A stretch of 64,000 nt of DNA, taken from Dactylorhiza incarnata (Eukaryota > Streptophyta > Magnoliopsida > Asparagales > Orchidaceae). The notes beneath the pieces are model-generated. The model saw nothing but the letters and a program-made list of their open reading frames with translations. It did no database searches and was not told the origin of the DNA. A program made the position numbers and the translations under genes. The DNA is taken from contig JAWHQI010000004.1 in assembly GCA_033032865.1 (NCBI GenBank), positions 20,070,001 through 20,134,000 of the forward strand, in the 5' to 3' direction. Positions 35,367-46,426 of the stretch are shown here, piece by piece. Position 1 is the stretch's first letter. Every line of letters begins with the position of its first letter.

Positions 35367-36410
35367 AGTTTTGAAGAATGGAGCGCTCTTATCTCCTGAC
35401 TTGGAAATGAACCAGCTTAGTCCTGCCAACCTCCCCCCAAGTTGCTGCACCTCTTTATGATTACGAGGAGGGGTCATATCTAGGATGGCCTTTACTTTAT
35501 CTGGATTTGGCGCGAGGCCATCAGGAGTGAGAAGATGTCCAAGAAATTTCCCTTTGTTTGCCCCGAACACACATTTCAGTGGATTTAGTTTTAATTTGAA
35601 CCTCCGTAGAGTAGCGAACATCTCTACGAGGTCTTTCAGATGGATTAAAAACATTTTACTTTTTAGAAGAAGATCATCAACGTATACTTCAAGATTTCTT
35701 CCTTTCTGCTTTTTGAAAACCGTGTCCATCATTCTTTGATATGTCGCACCCGCATTTTTGAGCCCGAAAGGCATGACAAGATAACAATAACACCCGTCGT
35801 TGGTAATGAAGGACGTATGCGGGATATCGGGTTTATGCATCTTAATCTGGTGGTAACCAGAAAATGCATCTAGAAAGCTCATGAAATTATATCCCACCGC
35901 GGAATCTACTAAAACATCTATCCGAGGCAAGGGATAACAATCTTTGGGGCATGCTTTATTGAGCTTTGTAAAATCTACACACATGCGCCATTTCCCCCCA
36001 GATTTTTTCACCATTACCACATTTGACATCCAAGTGGGGTATTGGATTTCAGAAATGAAATTGGCTTTAAGAAGCTTTGCAACTTCCTCTTTGATGGGTA
36101 CCGCCAGCTTGGTTGCTACATCCCTCTTCTTTTTTTGGATTGGCTTGAATTTAGGGGAGATGTTGAGGTGATGGCACGCAACATCTGGATCTACTCCAGG
36201 CATATCTTCCGCCGACCAGGCGAAGATGTCTATATTCTCCAACAGGCAGGAGATTAACTGAACCTTCTCTTCTTCTGATAGCTCGGTGTTGATGATCAAC
36301 TTCTTCCCTTCTCCTTCAGCAATGGGGATCTCTTGGGTCTCCTGGGCAGGTTCCAGATAAGTCCCTTTCCACTCTGCGCTTTCCTCGGCCTCCTCAGGGA
36401 GTTTGGATAC
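35307..36410 (-). pseudogene. Outer Tat element pol, first part: reverse transcriptase
   Basis: The frame follows directly on a TAG at 36413-36411 that separates it from protease. From the internal ATG at 36299 (330 codons) the RT palm motifs are clear: WRMCVDFTKLNKACPKD (about residues 104-120), FLDAFSGYHQI with D144, MPFGLKNAGATYQ, and the active site YVDD with D208 and D209. The connection region follows. Near 35360 the frame shifts (about 20 unrelated residues and a stop at 35307) while the continuing similarity moves to the frame of the downstream part. RT copies the element RNA in the particle. The active-site residues are intact; the flanking breaks prevent a complete polyprotein. Confidence 0.93.
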
Positions 36411-36860
36411 CTAATGTATGTCATCCTGAACCTTGGGAAGTGGTGCCTCGGTGATCACATTAACTGTTTTCACATAACATTCACGAGCAACCTTTGGATC
36501 ACTTCGGACCCGATATTGACGCCCCTCGGCAGCGAATTTTAAGGCCAAATGAAAAGTGGATTCTATCGCTTTGTAAGCATTCAGGATTGGTCTTCCGAAG
36601 ATTGCACAGTAGCTGCTCGGGGCTTCCACTACTACGAAGTTTATCAGCTTCGTTATGCCTCCCAGCGACACCAAAAGCTTCACGCACCCCTCCACTTCTT
36701 TCTTTTCTCCTGAGAAGCCGTAGAGGGGCCCTTCTGTGGAGAGCAAAGACTTTCCAGTCTTAAGGGCTTCAAATGTTTGGCGGAAAATGATATTAACCGA
36801 GCTACCAGTATCAATCAGAATTTTATATACGGTGTAGTTCTCGATGACTGCTTTATCACT
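36411..36860 (-). pseudogene. Outer Tat element protease region
   Basis: The frame ending at the TAG 36413-36411 contains the aspartic protease signature LIDTGSSVNII near 36820-36785 and the flap/end motif AIFGRPILNAY near 36610. Family proteases cleave Gag-Pol. The upstream part is in another frame, changing near 36850. The stop that ends this segment has no counterpart in related elements and is most simply a point change. Confidence 0.88.
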
Positions 36861-38778
36861 ACCGCATCATCGAAAGGATTTGCATTTGGGGGAAGATCTT
36901 CTTGGCCGAAAGTGACGACCGACCTTTCTGGAGCAGAAGTGGAGGCGGCTGCTACTTCCTGCTTGGAGACTCTCCCGATGCTGGATTTCCGAGAGGATTC
37001 TGGTCCTGCTCCTCCATGGATACAATAGATGTTGCCAAGGGGGCCAACATCATTCACTTCTATACATTCGGTGGCGGGATATATATCCCCATAGCAACCT
37101 GCCTCTTCTACGTAAGCACACTCCCAGGTAACTTCGACCGCTTCCTTCTTCTTCTCGGTTCGTGGTTCAACCGGGGTTTCTTGCCTGATCAACCCTCGGA
37201 GCTTCCCTTCTTTCAGGAGTTTTTCTATCAACCACCGGAGGGCCCGACAATTCTCAGTCTGGTGCCTTCCTCTTTGTGATACTCACAATAGAAGTTCGGA
37301 TTTCGATTGCGAACTTCCGATTTCAAAGGTGGAGGTCTCTTGAAGTCAGGCCTTTTTTGGAGAATCTGAACAACCTCGTTCATGCTGACGTTAAGAGGGG
37401 TGAATGATTCCTGTGATTCATCATATCGGATGGATGGAATAGTTGGGGATGGTTGTGCGATATATTGCGGCAGATATACCGGCATTACTTGTGGAGCCCC
37501 AAGGGGTTGAGCGGGTGTGATGGCCAACTGCGGTTTCTGATCTTGAAACCGTTGATGGCCAAAGAATGGTTGCTTAGGCTTAAGATTTCTTCCCCTCTGA
37601 GCCCGAGTTTCGAAGTCAGGCCGGGATGAGTGATTATAACGTGGCTGATGGGTTGATGCAGAATTAAACTGATCATTGTCGCTGAGCAACTTGGCAACAT
37701 AATCAGGATTAGTCTTTTCCCCTCTGATAAACTTATTAGCAAGACTAATCATCTCTTGATAGGTCTTTGGTTCCCTGATTTGAGCTTCAAATTTCAACGG
37801 CCCCTCCCTAAGGCCGTGCATCAGAGTGACCCTGTATAATTCCGGATCGACGTTCTGTACCTCCATTATCTCCCTTTGGAAACGGTCGACGAAACGGGCC
37901 CACGTTTCGTTTTCTTGTTACCGTATCTCAAATAGGGCTGCCGGACCATTCTTCCTCTTTTTAGAGGTAGAGAAACGAAGCAGGAATTCTCTACGCAATT
38001 CCGCAAAACATCTGATGGATCGAGGATGCAATCCGTAAAACCATTCTCGGGCTTGTCCATCAAAGGACGTTACCAGGAGCTTACACTTAGTTGTGTCAGT
38101 GATGGTCCTCAGAGCAACAGCTGATTCAAATGCTTGGAGATGAATTGCCGGATCGGACTCCCCATTATATGTTGACAGACGTGGTTCTCGAAAGTTATTT
38201 GGGGCCGGCTCTCCTCGGATCTCATCCGTGAATGGAGAACTTTCCTCGGTATATTCGTACAGAGGGAAAGCAGAGTGACGAGCTACCTCAGCTGCGGTCA
38301 TTTGCGGACAAGCCGCCTGATAGGAGCGGACAGGGACTCCAGCCGGGTAGGATTGGTGGGCGGCAACCTCAGGCGGGTAGGATTGGTAGGCAGCGACCTC
38401 AGGAGGGTAGGATTGGTGAGCAACCTGAGAAGCCGCCCCTTGGAAGTCGAGGACTCGAGCCGGCATACAGCGCGCGGCCTCTTGATAGAAGTTCGTTCGA
38501 GCCGCAGAACCTTCTGGTGGTGGCTGGGAATGAGCGACTTGTGGTAGTGGAAATGGCGGCGGAGGAGGTAGAACAGGAGTTACTGCACGGTTAACCGCGG
38601 CCTGCTGGGGGGCTAGCCGCTCGGTTAACAGAGTTAAAGCTTGACTGATCGCATCCAGACGTTGATCGGTTGCTTTCTGGGCCTGGTCGGCATCTCTCTT
38701 TGTTTGCTCCAGAGCCTCCCATAAAGAATCGTTGCTGTGGTCGGAGCGGTCTCTTGGAGGGAACTGGCGGTCTGACAT
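36815..38778 (-). pseudogene. Outer Tat element gag, with one stop and one frame change
   Basis: The ATG at 38778 lies 51 bases inside the 5' LTR. Order: a polar coiled start (residues 1-60), a Pro-rich region, three QSYPPEVAA-type repeats (about 38420-38340), then the capsid-like gag domain (PRLSTYNGESDPAIHLQAFE, FDGQAREWFYGL, LRREFLLRF). A TAA at 37920-37918 interrupts it; the same frame continues (ENETWARFVDRFQREI) to about 37270. There the knuckle begins NFYCEYHKEEG, and one base appears lost, shifting the frame. The continuation (LIEKLLKEGKLRGLI, 37231 onward) lies in the next frame to 36815. The arrangement and knuckle type are those of Tat gag. Gag would form the particle and bind RNA; this copy is broken. 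Confidence 0.9.
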
Positions 38779-38808
38779 TCTGAACCAAAGATTTCACTGA
38801 CAGTCCGC

Positions 38809-38827
38809 GATCTGAAGGTCGCGTGTT
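38809..38827 (-). other. Atypical primer-site region: match to an internal part of tRNA-Phe
   Basis: The plus strand reads GATCTGAAGGTCGCGTGTT, which equals 19 nt of plant tRNA-Phe spanning the end of the anticodon stem, the variable loop and the T-stem (tRNA recalled from memory). It lies 2 bp inside the 5' LTR, exactly where a primer site belongs. There is no TGG/CCA, so the tRNA 3' end cannot pair here in the usual way. Confidence 0.7.
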
Positions 38828-39126
38828 TCTGTTCGATTCAAATGTGCGCCTCCGAAGGAAATCGAGGGTTGGGATTATCAGTTACTATTCGGTTAGAGAA
38901 TTCGGACCGCTAGCAGCGGTCGAGGCCGGACTTCGCCCGCCGCGGCAAATGCCACTCCTGCGACGGGCTTTCCTTTGATTCAAATGAGGCGGTTACAGCG
39001 GTTATAAATGTAGGAAAAGAGAAGCCAACTGGTCAGACAGTCCGCAAGACGGGAAACTCGAGACCGCAGCACAAACAAGCGAGCTCCTGGATTCGAGTGT
39101 GCGTGTCTTGTGATCAGTGTCGCCCC

Positions 39127-39135
39127 CTATTTATA
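39127..39135 (-). promoter_or_regulatory. TATA box in the 5' LTR of the outer element
   Basis: The plus strand reads CTATTTATA, so the coding strand has TATAAATAG. It is conserved in the other LTR at 17466-17474 and is the likely promoter of the genomic RNA. Confidence 0.6.
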
Positions 39136-39549
39136 GGCTTGGGGGCCTGCCCGAATGGGCAGGGATAGAATAACCACCTGCCCGGGTACAGGAGAAACGG
39201 GCAGGCGGTGACGGGATGCACAAAGAAGAAAAAGAAAGAAGCCGCGCGGCTTGGCGACTTGCCCTCCCGACCCGTCTGACCTGAGGCTGAAGATACCGTG
39301 ACCAAGTCAATGATACAGATCGAGCGGTCTCCGGCTTGAGATCGCGGTCCGCCTTCTGGACATGGCTTGGCTGATCTTCATGATGCGACCTGGATGGTCT
39401 CCGATCTGAGACCGCGACTTGTTCCCCGGGCTTGAACCTTGAGTTTCTATGTCTCAACCCAGACAGTCTCCTACCTGAGACCGCGGATAGCCTTATTGCC
39501 TTGGCTCTTGACTACCTTCAATCTTGGGGGCGGTCCAAAGTGACATCAG

Positions 39550-39554
39550 ACCAC
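39550..39554. repeat. Target-site duplication ACCAC, left copy
   Basis: It is repeated at 41264-41268. The left LTR of the outer element has a single ACCAC at this place. Confidence 0.93.
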
Positions 39555-41263
39555 TGATAGCTAAAATTTAGGATATAAATAATTTTCTCCAAATTCTACG
39601 AACTATAGGCAAGAGCACCTATCGTTCATAGCATAGGATATTTAAAGCAAATAAATATCAAGTGTCGTATTCCACGGGTTTGTTGACTACTTCTACTCAC
39701 GCAAATTAATATTATTTTATCGGAAGTAATATAAAGTTTTGAAAATAATTAAATAAAGAGAAACATTTGATAGGGAATCCTTCTAAAGTAAAATATTTCG
39801 TAAATCTAGAATTCGAAAGAAATCGATTTAGACAAACTTGACCGAGGAGGTTCCCAAAATATGATAGAGCCTCTCTCGAGATAACTACCACCTAACCTTA
39901 GGTTGATCGATTAAGACCCCTCGGCCAGTCGAAACCCCTAAGCTTGCTTTATGCGGTGAGCCACACTATTGGATTTGACTCCAATCCGGAAGAATTTCAT
40001 CACCCTCTCTCGAGGAGTGCAAACAATTCTTTTTACTGATGAGCGATCTACCGTATTTACGGATCTTTCGATACACTAAAATATGGATCAAACTTGATTT
40101 TCATACACTAGAATATGAAACCAATAATTGCAAATCATCGGTAAATCTTAGTTTCCAAATCCAAACTAAAAATAAAAGATTACGAAATATAAAAACTTAG
40201 GAAATCATCCGATCAAATGCTATAAAATTAGTTGAAAATGATTTAAAAAAAAGAACAATTTTATTTCTAAGAAAAGGAATAACACATACAAGAAATAAAG
40301 TTCTAAACTAAGAATTAAGAAGTGCAAGACAAGAAGTAAATTGCATAAAGAAAATACAATAAGAAAATGCTGAAAAAACTAATCTAAAAATGACCCAATC
40401 TAAGCTAGGATCGGATTCCCCTCACTTTGGCAGCAGTTGGCTTTTATAGGCAGAAAATTGCTGAGTCACGCCCTTGGTCACGCCCGTGACCAAGGGCGTG
40501 TAAGCTGCGTAATTGCGTCTTGAAAGCCCGGGAACGTTGGGGAAGAAAAAACTGCCAAAATTAATCATCTCGACGGGTCACGGCCTCGGTCACCCCCGTG
40601 ACCTAGGGTGTGACTTGACCGAATCTGGAAATGGCGGGAAACGGCGCGATCTGGAGTTATTCTGGCAGTTGCGGGAATGGTCACCCCCTAGGTCATGGCC
40701 GTGACATATAGTCATGCCCGTGACAGAGGGCGTGACATGACCGAGTCTGGAAACGGCGCGGTCTGGAGTTATTCTAGCAGTTGCGCGTTGGGTCACCCCC
40801 TAGGTCATGGCCGTGACATGGAGTCATGCCCGTGACCTGGGGCGTGTAGGCTGGAAATGATGTGGCGGCGTGTTCTGGCAGCTGGAAGATGGCTGGGTTG
40901 AGTCATGGCCGTGACTTGATGTCACGCCCTTGGTCATGGCCGTGACCGAGGGCGTGTAATACTAAATTGGGCTGGTGGCATGATCAGGCAGCTGGAAGAT
41001 GGTTGGGTTGAGTCATGGCCGTGACTTGAAGTCACGCCCTTGGTCATGGCCATGACCGAGGGCGTGTACTAAAGATTTTTGCAGACTTGTCCCATTCTTT
41101 TCCCAGAACATGGCTGTGAGCTTGAATTTGCTATTAGCAGCCCCAGATTACCTGAAAACACAAAATAAAGCGAATTAGATATATATTAAACTAAGATTAT
41201 ATAAAAACTAATTAATTACTACTAAAATACTATATAAAAATAACTATAAATAATGCACTATCA
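39555..41263 (-). mobile_element. Solo LTR (1,709 bp), probably of an Athila-like element
   Basis: It begins TGATAG and ends CTATCA, with a 5-bp duplication ACCAC, and contains no coding region. TG...CA ends, 5-bp duplication and length fit a solo LTR left by recombination between two LTRs. A minus-strand TATA box (plus strand CTTTTATAGG at 40441) suggests minus orientation. The stretch 40460-41080 is full of GTCACGCCC/GGGCGTGAC words in both directions. This includes a perfect hairpin at 40467-40500 with 16-bp arms and a 2-nt centre. The Athila element at 43053 has similar length and TGAT ends and also carries palindromes, but the sequences are not alike, so the lineage is an inference. Confidence 0.8.
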
Positions 41264-41268
41264 ACCAC
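41264..41268. repeat. Target-site duplication ACCAC, right copy
   Basis: It pairs with 39550-39554. Confidence 0.93.
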
Positions 41269-41383
41269 CCGGCCTGCTTTACCCTGAACTGAGAGCCACT
41301 GATCCTGGAAACCAGCGGCCTGACCCACCAGTTTGCCCGGTCCGAGAATGATCCAACCCGAGAAGCAGTTTTCTGGGTAAACA
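41269..41383 (-). repeat. Outer Tat element, right (5') LTR, second part
   Basis: The last 115 bp of the LTR, ending GGGTAAACA, colinear with the end of the left LTR at 26767. Confidence 0.95.
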
Positions 41384-43052
41384 ATACAGTTGGTTGGTAA
41401 TAAGTTATTTAGCTCGAAAGGAGACCTAAACTTCAAACATCCACAACTTTAGATCTGGTTGTCCGATTTTCGCCCACAATAGCTTTTCGGAATGAGATCT
41501 GATCCCTAAATCCAATGGAGAACAATTTTAACCCATTAAAGCTCGTTTAGAGGTTGATATACAGTGTGTTGTACTGTTAATGCGAGATTTAGCTACAAAT
41601 AACACATAAATTTCCAAAATGAAAGTAAGAGATTTAGCTCCAAATGACACTCAAACTTTATACAGCAATAACTTTTGATTCGGTTGTCTGATTTTATCAA
41701 AATAAAATATTTTAGGAATGAGCTCAGAGCCCTACATTCATTGAAGCACAAGTGTTACCCATTACAGTTCATTTAATTATCGATATATAGTGGGTTGCAC
41801 TGGTAATGCGAAATATAGCTTCAAATGACACATAAACTTGAAACATCCATAACTTTTGATCCGGTTGTCTGATTTTTGCCCACAACACCTTTTCAGAATG
41901 AGATCAGAGCCCTACATCCAATGAACAACAAGTTTTACCCATTCCAGGTCGTTTAGTGGTTGATCTACAGTGGGTTGCAGTGATAATGTGGGATTTAGCT
42001 CCAAAAGACACATAAACTTCAAACAGACAGAACACTTGATCCAGTTGCCCAATTTTTGCCCACAATACCTTTTTAGAATGAGTTAAGAGCCCTGCATCCA
42101 ATGGAGAGTATGATATAACTATTCAAGTTTGTTTATTGTTCGATATACAATGGGTTCTAGTGGTAATGCAGTATTTCGCACCAAATTACACATAAACTTC
42201 AAGCAGCCATAAGTTTTGATCTGATTGTTCGATTTTTGCCAACAACACTTTTTTGGAAAGAGCTCATATTCTCCATCCAACAGAGAATAAGATTTACCCA
42301 TTCGTGAATAAGACATCACCTTTCCGGTTGTCCTATTTTCGCCCACAATACCTTTTCGGAATGAAATCAGAGACGTAAATCCAGTGGAGAACAATTTAAA
42401 CCCATTCCAGCTTGTTTAGAGGTCGATATACAGTGAGTTGTGGTGGTAATATGAGATTTAACTCCAAATGACACCTACACTTCAAAATGGCAGAATTTTT
42501 AAAGCGGGTTGTAGTGAAAATGAGAGATTTAGCAGCAAATGGCACTCAAACTTAAAACAACAACCACTTTTGATGTGGTTGTCTTATTTTTCCCCACAAC
42601 ACCTTTTCGGAATGAGCTCGGAGCTCTACATTCATTGAAGCACAAGTTTTACACACTTCAGTTCATTTAGTTGTCGATATATTGCTGGTTGTAGCGGTAA
42701 TGCGAAATTTAGCTCTAAATTACACCTAAACTTCTAACAGCCATAACTTTTGATTTGTATGTTTGATTTTCGCCCACAACACCTTTTCGGAATATGCTCG
42801 GAGGCATACATCCAATGGAGAAGAATTTTAAACCATTCCAGCTCATTTTAGTAGTCAATATACAGTAGGTTGCAATGGTAATGAGGGATTTAGCTACTCT
42901 TGACACATAAACTGTAACAGCCATATCTTTTGATCTGTTTGTCCGATTTATGCGCACAACACCTTTTTGGAATTAGCTCGGAGCCCTACATCCAATGGAA
43001 AACAAGTTTTACCCATTCCAGTTTGTTTAGTGGTCAATATACAGTTGGTTGG
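41384..43052. repeat. Satellite array II: one higher-order unit
   Basis: Same satellite family as array I. It starts with the target duplication ATACA (41384-41388) and ends with GTTGG (43048-43052). At about 1,669 bp it is almost exactly one HOR, so the outer Tat element and the Athila element sit in neighbouring units at nearly the same monomer position. The phase marker TATTCTCCAT is at 42267. Confidence 0.95.
43048..43052. repeat. Target-site duplication GTTGG, left copy
   Basis: It is repeated at 52882-52886 after the Athila element; satellite sequence resumes in register. Confidence 0.95.
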
Positions 43053-44588
43053 TGATGCGCTATCTCAGCACTGCTAATTAGCAGGCACAAAATGCGATAC
43101 GACGGCAGTGCACCAGTCGCTCAAGTAATAAAAATGGGAAGTTATCCCCAAGTATCGATCTCTCAAGTACTGCAAGTTGGGTAGTACGATTTACTCAAAA
43201 CAGGAAATCAGTTGAAAGGAGTAATAAGTAACAACGGGGGGTTTTGATTTGGTTTCCTATGCTATTGCAGAATGAAGAAAGATGCGGGTCAAAACTCCGC
43301 TTCGCACGGCGAGATGGGTGCAACGGCCGCAATGCCGTGCTTCGGAAGGCGCATGGACAGGATATCACTATGACGGTTGAGGGTCGCACACACCTCTTCT
43401 CAAAACATCACCACTAGCAATTGCTAGTGGCTTCACCCACAACAAATCACAGAAAATCACTAGGAACAAAGGGGCTATTCATGCCACCACAACATCAGTG
43501 CATTTCAAGGAAAGCAAAACTACTTAAGATTAGCTTAACACGTGTTCATACAACACAAAATGAAGTAAAAGCATTCAAGGTTAGAGAGGACCACAAAGAA
43601 GAAGTCACGGCTTGGGTTCACGGCCGGAATGAGAGGTTGTCGGGCTCTCTCCGAACTCGGCCCTCAGATGGTGAGCTTGGCTCGAAGGAGGCTGTCACCG
43701 CTCCTACGATCTTCAGCGCTTCCTTGGTCTCCTTGGCGAGGAATGCTTGAGCTAATGGTGGATGAAGCTTCCTAATGCTCCCGGATGGAAGGATGGAGGT
43801 GGAAATCAGCGGAAATGGCCTTGAAGGTGGAAGAGATGAAGGGGAAGCCTTCAGCCCTCAAGAGAAGCGGGAAGGAAGAGATTTCCCGCTCTCCGAATCG
43901 CTCCCGGTCGTCCTCTCCCGATCCTCTGTTGACTGCCTCGATTCCTGCTTTTTATAGGAAATAGGCTGAAAATTGTTAACGCACTATCGAACGCACGATC
44001 GTGCGCAGACCGTGCGCAGACCGTGCGATATTAACTGATAAAATATGGCTTGTAAAATACGCTGCGCCGCCCGTGTGATTTATTCATGCACGACCAACGC
44101 GGCCCGTGCGTTCAAACGCATGGGTAAAATCCGACGCTCTGAAATCACAAAGATACAGGTCGACCGTGCGTTTTACTCACGCACGGGCGAATTCGCCCGT
44201 GCGTTAAAACGCACGAGTAAACCCCGATGCTCCATTTTCTTCCCAGACACAAAAGCACGACCGCACAGACCGTGCATCAAGGAAATGCACGACCGTGCGA
44301 TATGCACAGAAATTACATTTGGGGGAAAACGGGACGATCAGGTCACCTGCAAATAAGATATACCAGCTGGGAATACACGTTCAGCACAGGGATACATAAA
44401 AGAAGGGAAGGGGAGCACAATGTGCTTACCCCCAACAACGAGGAATGCAATTGCACACCGTTATGGGCTTAATGGTGCACCTAGCATGGAATAGTATATA
44501 TAAATGAAAATGTGACTAAAATGTGGTGCAAACACTACAATATCAGCCCATATGAGTCCAAAAATATATATATAAATGGGACTCATCA
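43053..44588 (-). repeat. Athila element, left (3') LTR
   Basis: It starts TGATGCGCTATC and ends GGGACTCATCA, and is nearly identical to 51355-52881. A minus-strand TATA box lies at 43948-43957. Many CGTGCG/CGCACG words and a long palindrome lie at 44165-44215. Confidence 0.96.
44165..44215. repeat. Imperfect palindrome in the Athila LTR
   Basis: The arms of about 24 bp are centred on GAATTC (44189-44194). The left arm runs CGTGCGTTTT...GCACGGGCGAA and the right arm is its complement apart from a 3-nt insertion. The other LTR has the same palindrome at 52455-52505. Confidence 0.85.
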
Positions 44589-44597
44589 CACCCCCAG
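44589..44597 (-). other. Polypurine tract of the Athila element
   Basis: The plus strand CACCCCCAG next to the left LTR gives CTGGGGGTG on the coding strand, directly against the 3' LTR as required for plus-strand priming. Confidence 0.75.
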
Positions 44598-46426
44598 ACT
44601 TAACCATTTGCACATCTCGGTCAAACTACTCAGCTCTCCTGTCGGAACATTTGAATGTTAGCATGAGTTTGAGCGATAGAGAATTATGCGAAGTCGCATG
44701 CTCTCGTACGTAGAAATACATTAGAACAGAATTAAACTCAGGGTTATATCTAATTATTTCTAAAACAGTAGTTTGGAATTTACTTTACTTGGATGGTGAA
44801 TCCTGGTGAATCTTTCGGTCGCGCAAAAAGGGAAAATAGTGTGACTAATGAGTAAAGTATTACTCAAATCGAAGCTAGGGACAATCTCCTAAGAAATCCA
44901 TCAAAGTCGGTGTCTATAGGCTTGCACGTTCTCACTCTCTCTACTGCATGAGACGACTCGTATCTAAAATCAATAGGACTTAAGGCAATTATTGGGCTTG
45001 GGTTGAGTATAGGCTAGGTAAGTAGAAGGACGATGGGAATCGCACTCAACACAACCGTCGCACTCAAGAGAATGACAATCACCAATACAACAATTTCAGT
45101 ACTTACACGACACCCCCGGACTTCAACTGAACATTAGGTGCGTGTTGAGCCAGATATACAAAAATTTTGCCGAGAGAAAATTATTATTGCACAACTCTTT
45201 TATTTTTCTTTTCTTTCATTTCTTTTCTTTTCTCATTTCGGCAAAAGAACGTTTTTAAGCGCAATAAAACGACTCCTTTAGCTAAATTAAAGTTATCATA
45301 CACAACATAGATGACACCAAATGCGATCGAAAAGAAATTTCTTTCAGCTCAACGGTTGGTGCGAACATAAGTTCGGCTGTATGGATTTGGTTACATTATT
45401 AGTGGAGCTAAACAAGGAGGAAGAGTAGGCTCAAATGGGCTTGCAATGGTGATTACGTAGGTAAGGATTTCAAAATCACAAACAGATCAAGAGATGGCCT
45501 ATATCACATTTCATGACGAGTACCTCAACACAATCGTGTCGAAAGTCGCCTGGTGCAAGTTCTAGCCACCGAGAAAGGTTGTCCTTCCTTTCGATCCTAG
45601 TAATAAGCTACTACTAACCTGCTACACTCAACCTATTGCTACTGTTGGATTCACCGGATTCACCACTAAATAAAATAAATTTCATCTACTATAACAGAAA
45701 TAATTACATTACAACTCTGAATTTTATTCTACCCTAATTGAATTTCTAGGTGTGACGGGAGCAAATGACTAGAGCACTACTCGAGTCAACATTTTTCTCT
45801 ACTCCTCACTCAAACACTAACAATTCAATTCTTATGAGCGGGAAAACCTCGCAGTGATACCCAATAAGCACGCGTGATCAAGTGCGCGTGAACTAGGTGC
45901 AAGTGTATGCAACAAAATATAAATCCTAACTCAGCACATTCTAGCATGTCATGCAACGTGCGTGCACGTGCACAGCTCGCTCTCTCCCCCAGACTTGATT
46001 GAGAACATCTAAAATAAGCAATTCAAACATAAGTAAGAGAGGGGAAGAGTTGAACTATGCTCACAAAGGAGCATGCCTGAAGTGCGGTAATCCCAATTTC
46101 TTTAAAAATAAATCTCCTTCCACACGAGAGCATAGCTTCACCTACAATGTTAGCAAAACTGAAATAACAATATGCAAAAGGATTAAAAAGATAGACGGAA
46201 CCGGGTGGTTCCCATGGGTTGTCTCCCAAGAAGCCCTTTTGTTTAACGTCCTTTAAGGTGGACTGAATACCTGTGTTAATCATTGTTCAAAAAGCAGAAA
46301 GTAAAACGAAAATTTCGCAGAATTATCCCAGAGATACAATCATATAATCAGCAGAAAAGAGATATAGGTTCAGCAAGATTATACAAATTACGTGATCGAA
46401 TACAACAAAGTGACAAAACGAGAAAA
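44598..46426 (-). other. Region between pol and the 3' LTR of the Athila element, no supported gene
   Basis: 1.83 kb of AT-rich DNA. The only minus-strand frames are under 90 codons. One (46283-46023) includes words around GDNPWEPPGS, resembling the conserved non-coding stretch after pol in Athila-type elements rather than an env-like protein. I see no signal peptide or membrane segments suggesting an envelope gene. Either the env-like ORF was lost or this family never had one. Confidence 0.5.

Larger units (their letters stand above)
38830..39554 (-). repeat. Outer Tat element, right (5') LTR, first part
   Basis: It starts TGTTCGATTC and is 725 bp long before being interrupted at 39555. It matches the two pieces of the left LTR. 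A minus-strand TATA box lies at 39127-39135. Confidence 0.95.
17168..41383 (-). mobile_element. Tat-lineage Ty3/Gypsy LTR retrotransposon (outer element, interrupted twice)
   Basis: Its ends are TGTTCG and TAAACA, with 5-bp target duplications ATACA, set in satellite DNA. The LTRs are 841 bp (left) and 840 bp (right) once later insertions are removed. Minus-strand gag, protease, reverse transcriptase, RNase H, archaeal-type RNase H and integrase occupy 33142-38778, and the right LTR is the 5' LTR. The second RNase H, the CX2HX4H gag knuckle and antisense genes between pol and the 3' LTR all point to the Tat lineage. The left LTR is split by a non-autonomous Tat-like element (17640-26393) and the right LTR by a solo LTR (39555-41263). 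Coding capacity is lost through two stops and three frame changes in gag-pol. I counted about 17 differences over the first 472 LTR positions, mostly transitions. Without the insertions the element would be about 13.7 kb. Confidence 0.95.

Noticed and set aside
38809..38840. A tRNA-Phe gene fragment or real tRNA gene
   Set aside because: Only 19 nt plus a T-loop-like piece match; no acceptor stem, D-arm or full anticodon arm. The position at the LTR edge makes it a primer-site question instead.
39555..41263. A MITE or DNA transposon (TGATAG...CTATCA inverted ends)
   Set aside because: The inverted match is only 6 bp; TG...CA ends, 5-bp duplication, 1.7-kb length and an internal TATA box fit a solo LTR better.
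45999..46283. Small ORFs on both strands after Athila pol as a candidate env-like gene
   Set aside because: Under 90 codons, no signal peptide or membrane segment, and the sequence resembles conserved non-coding DNA of this element class.
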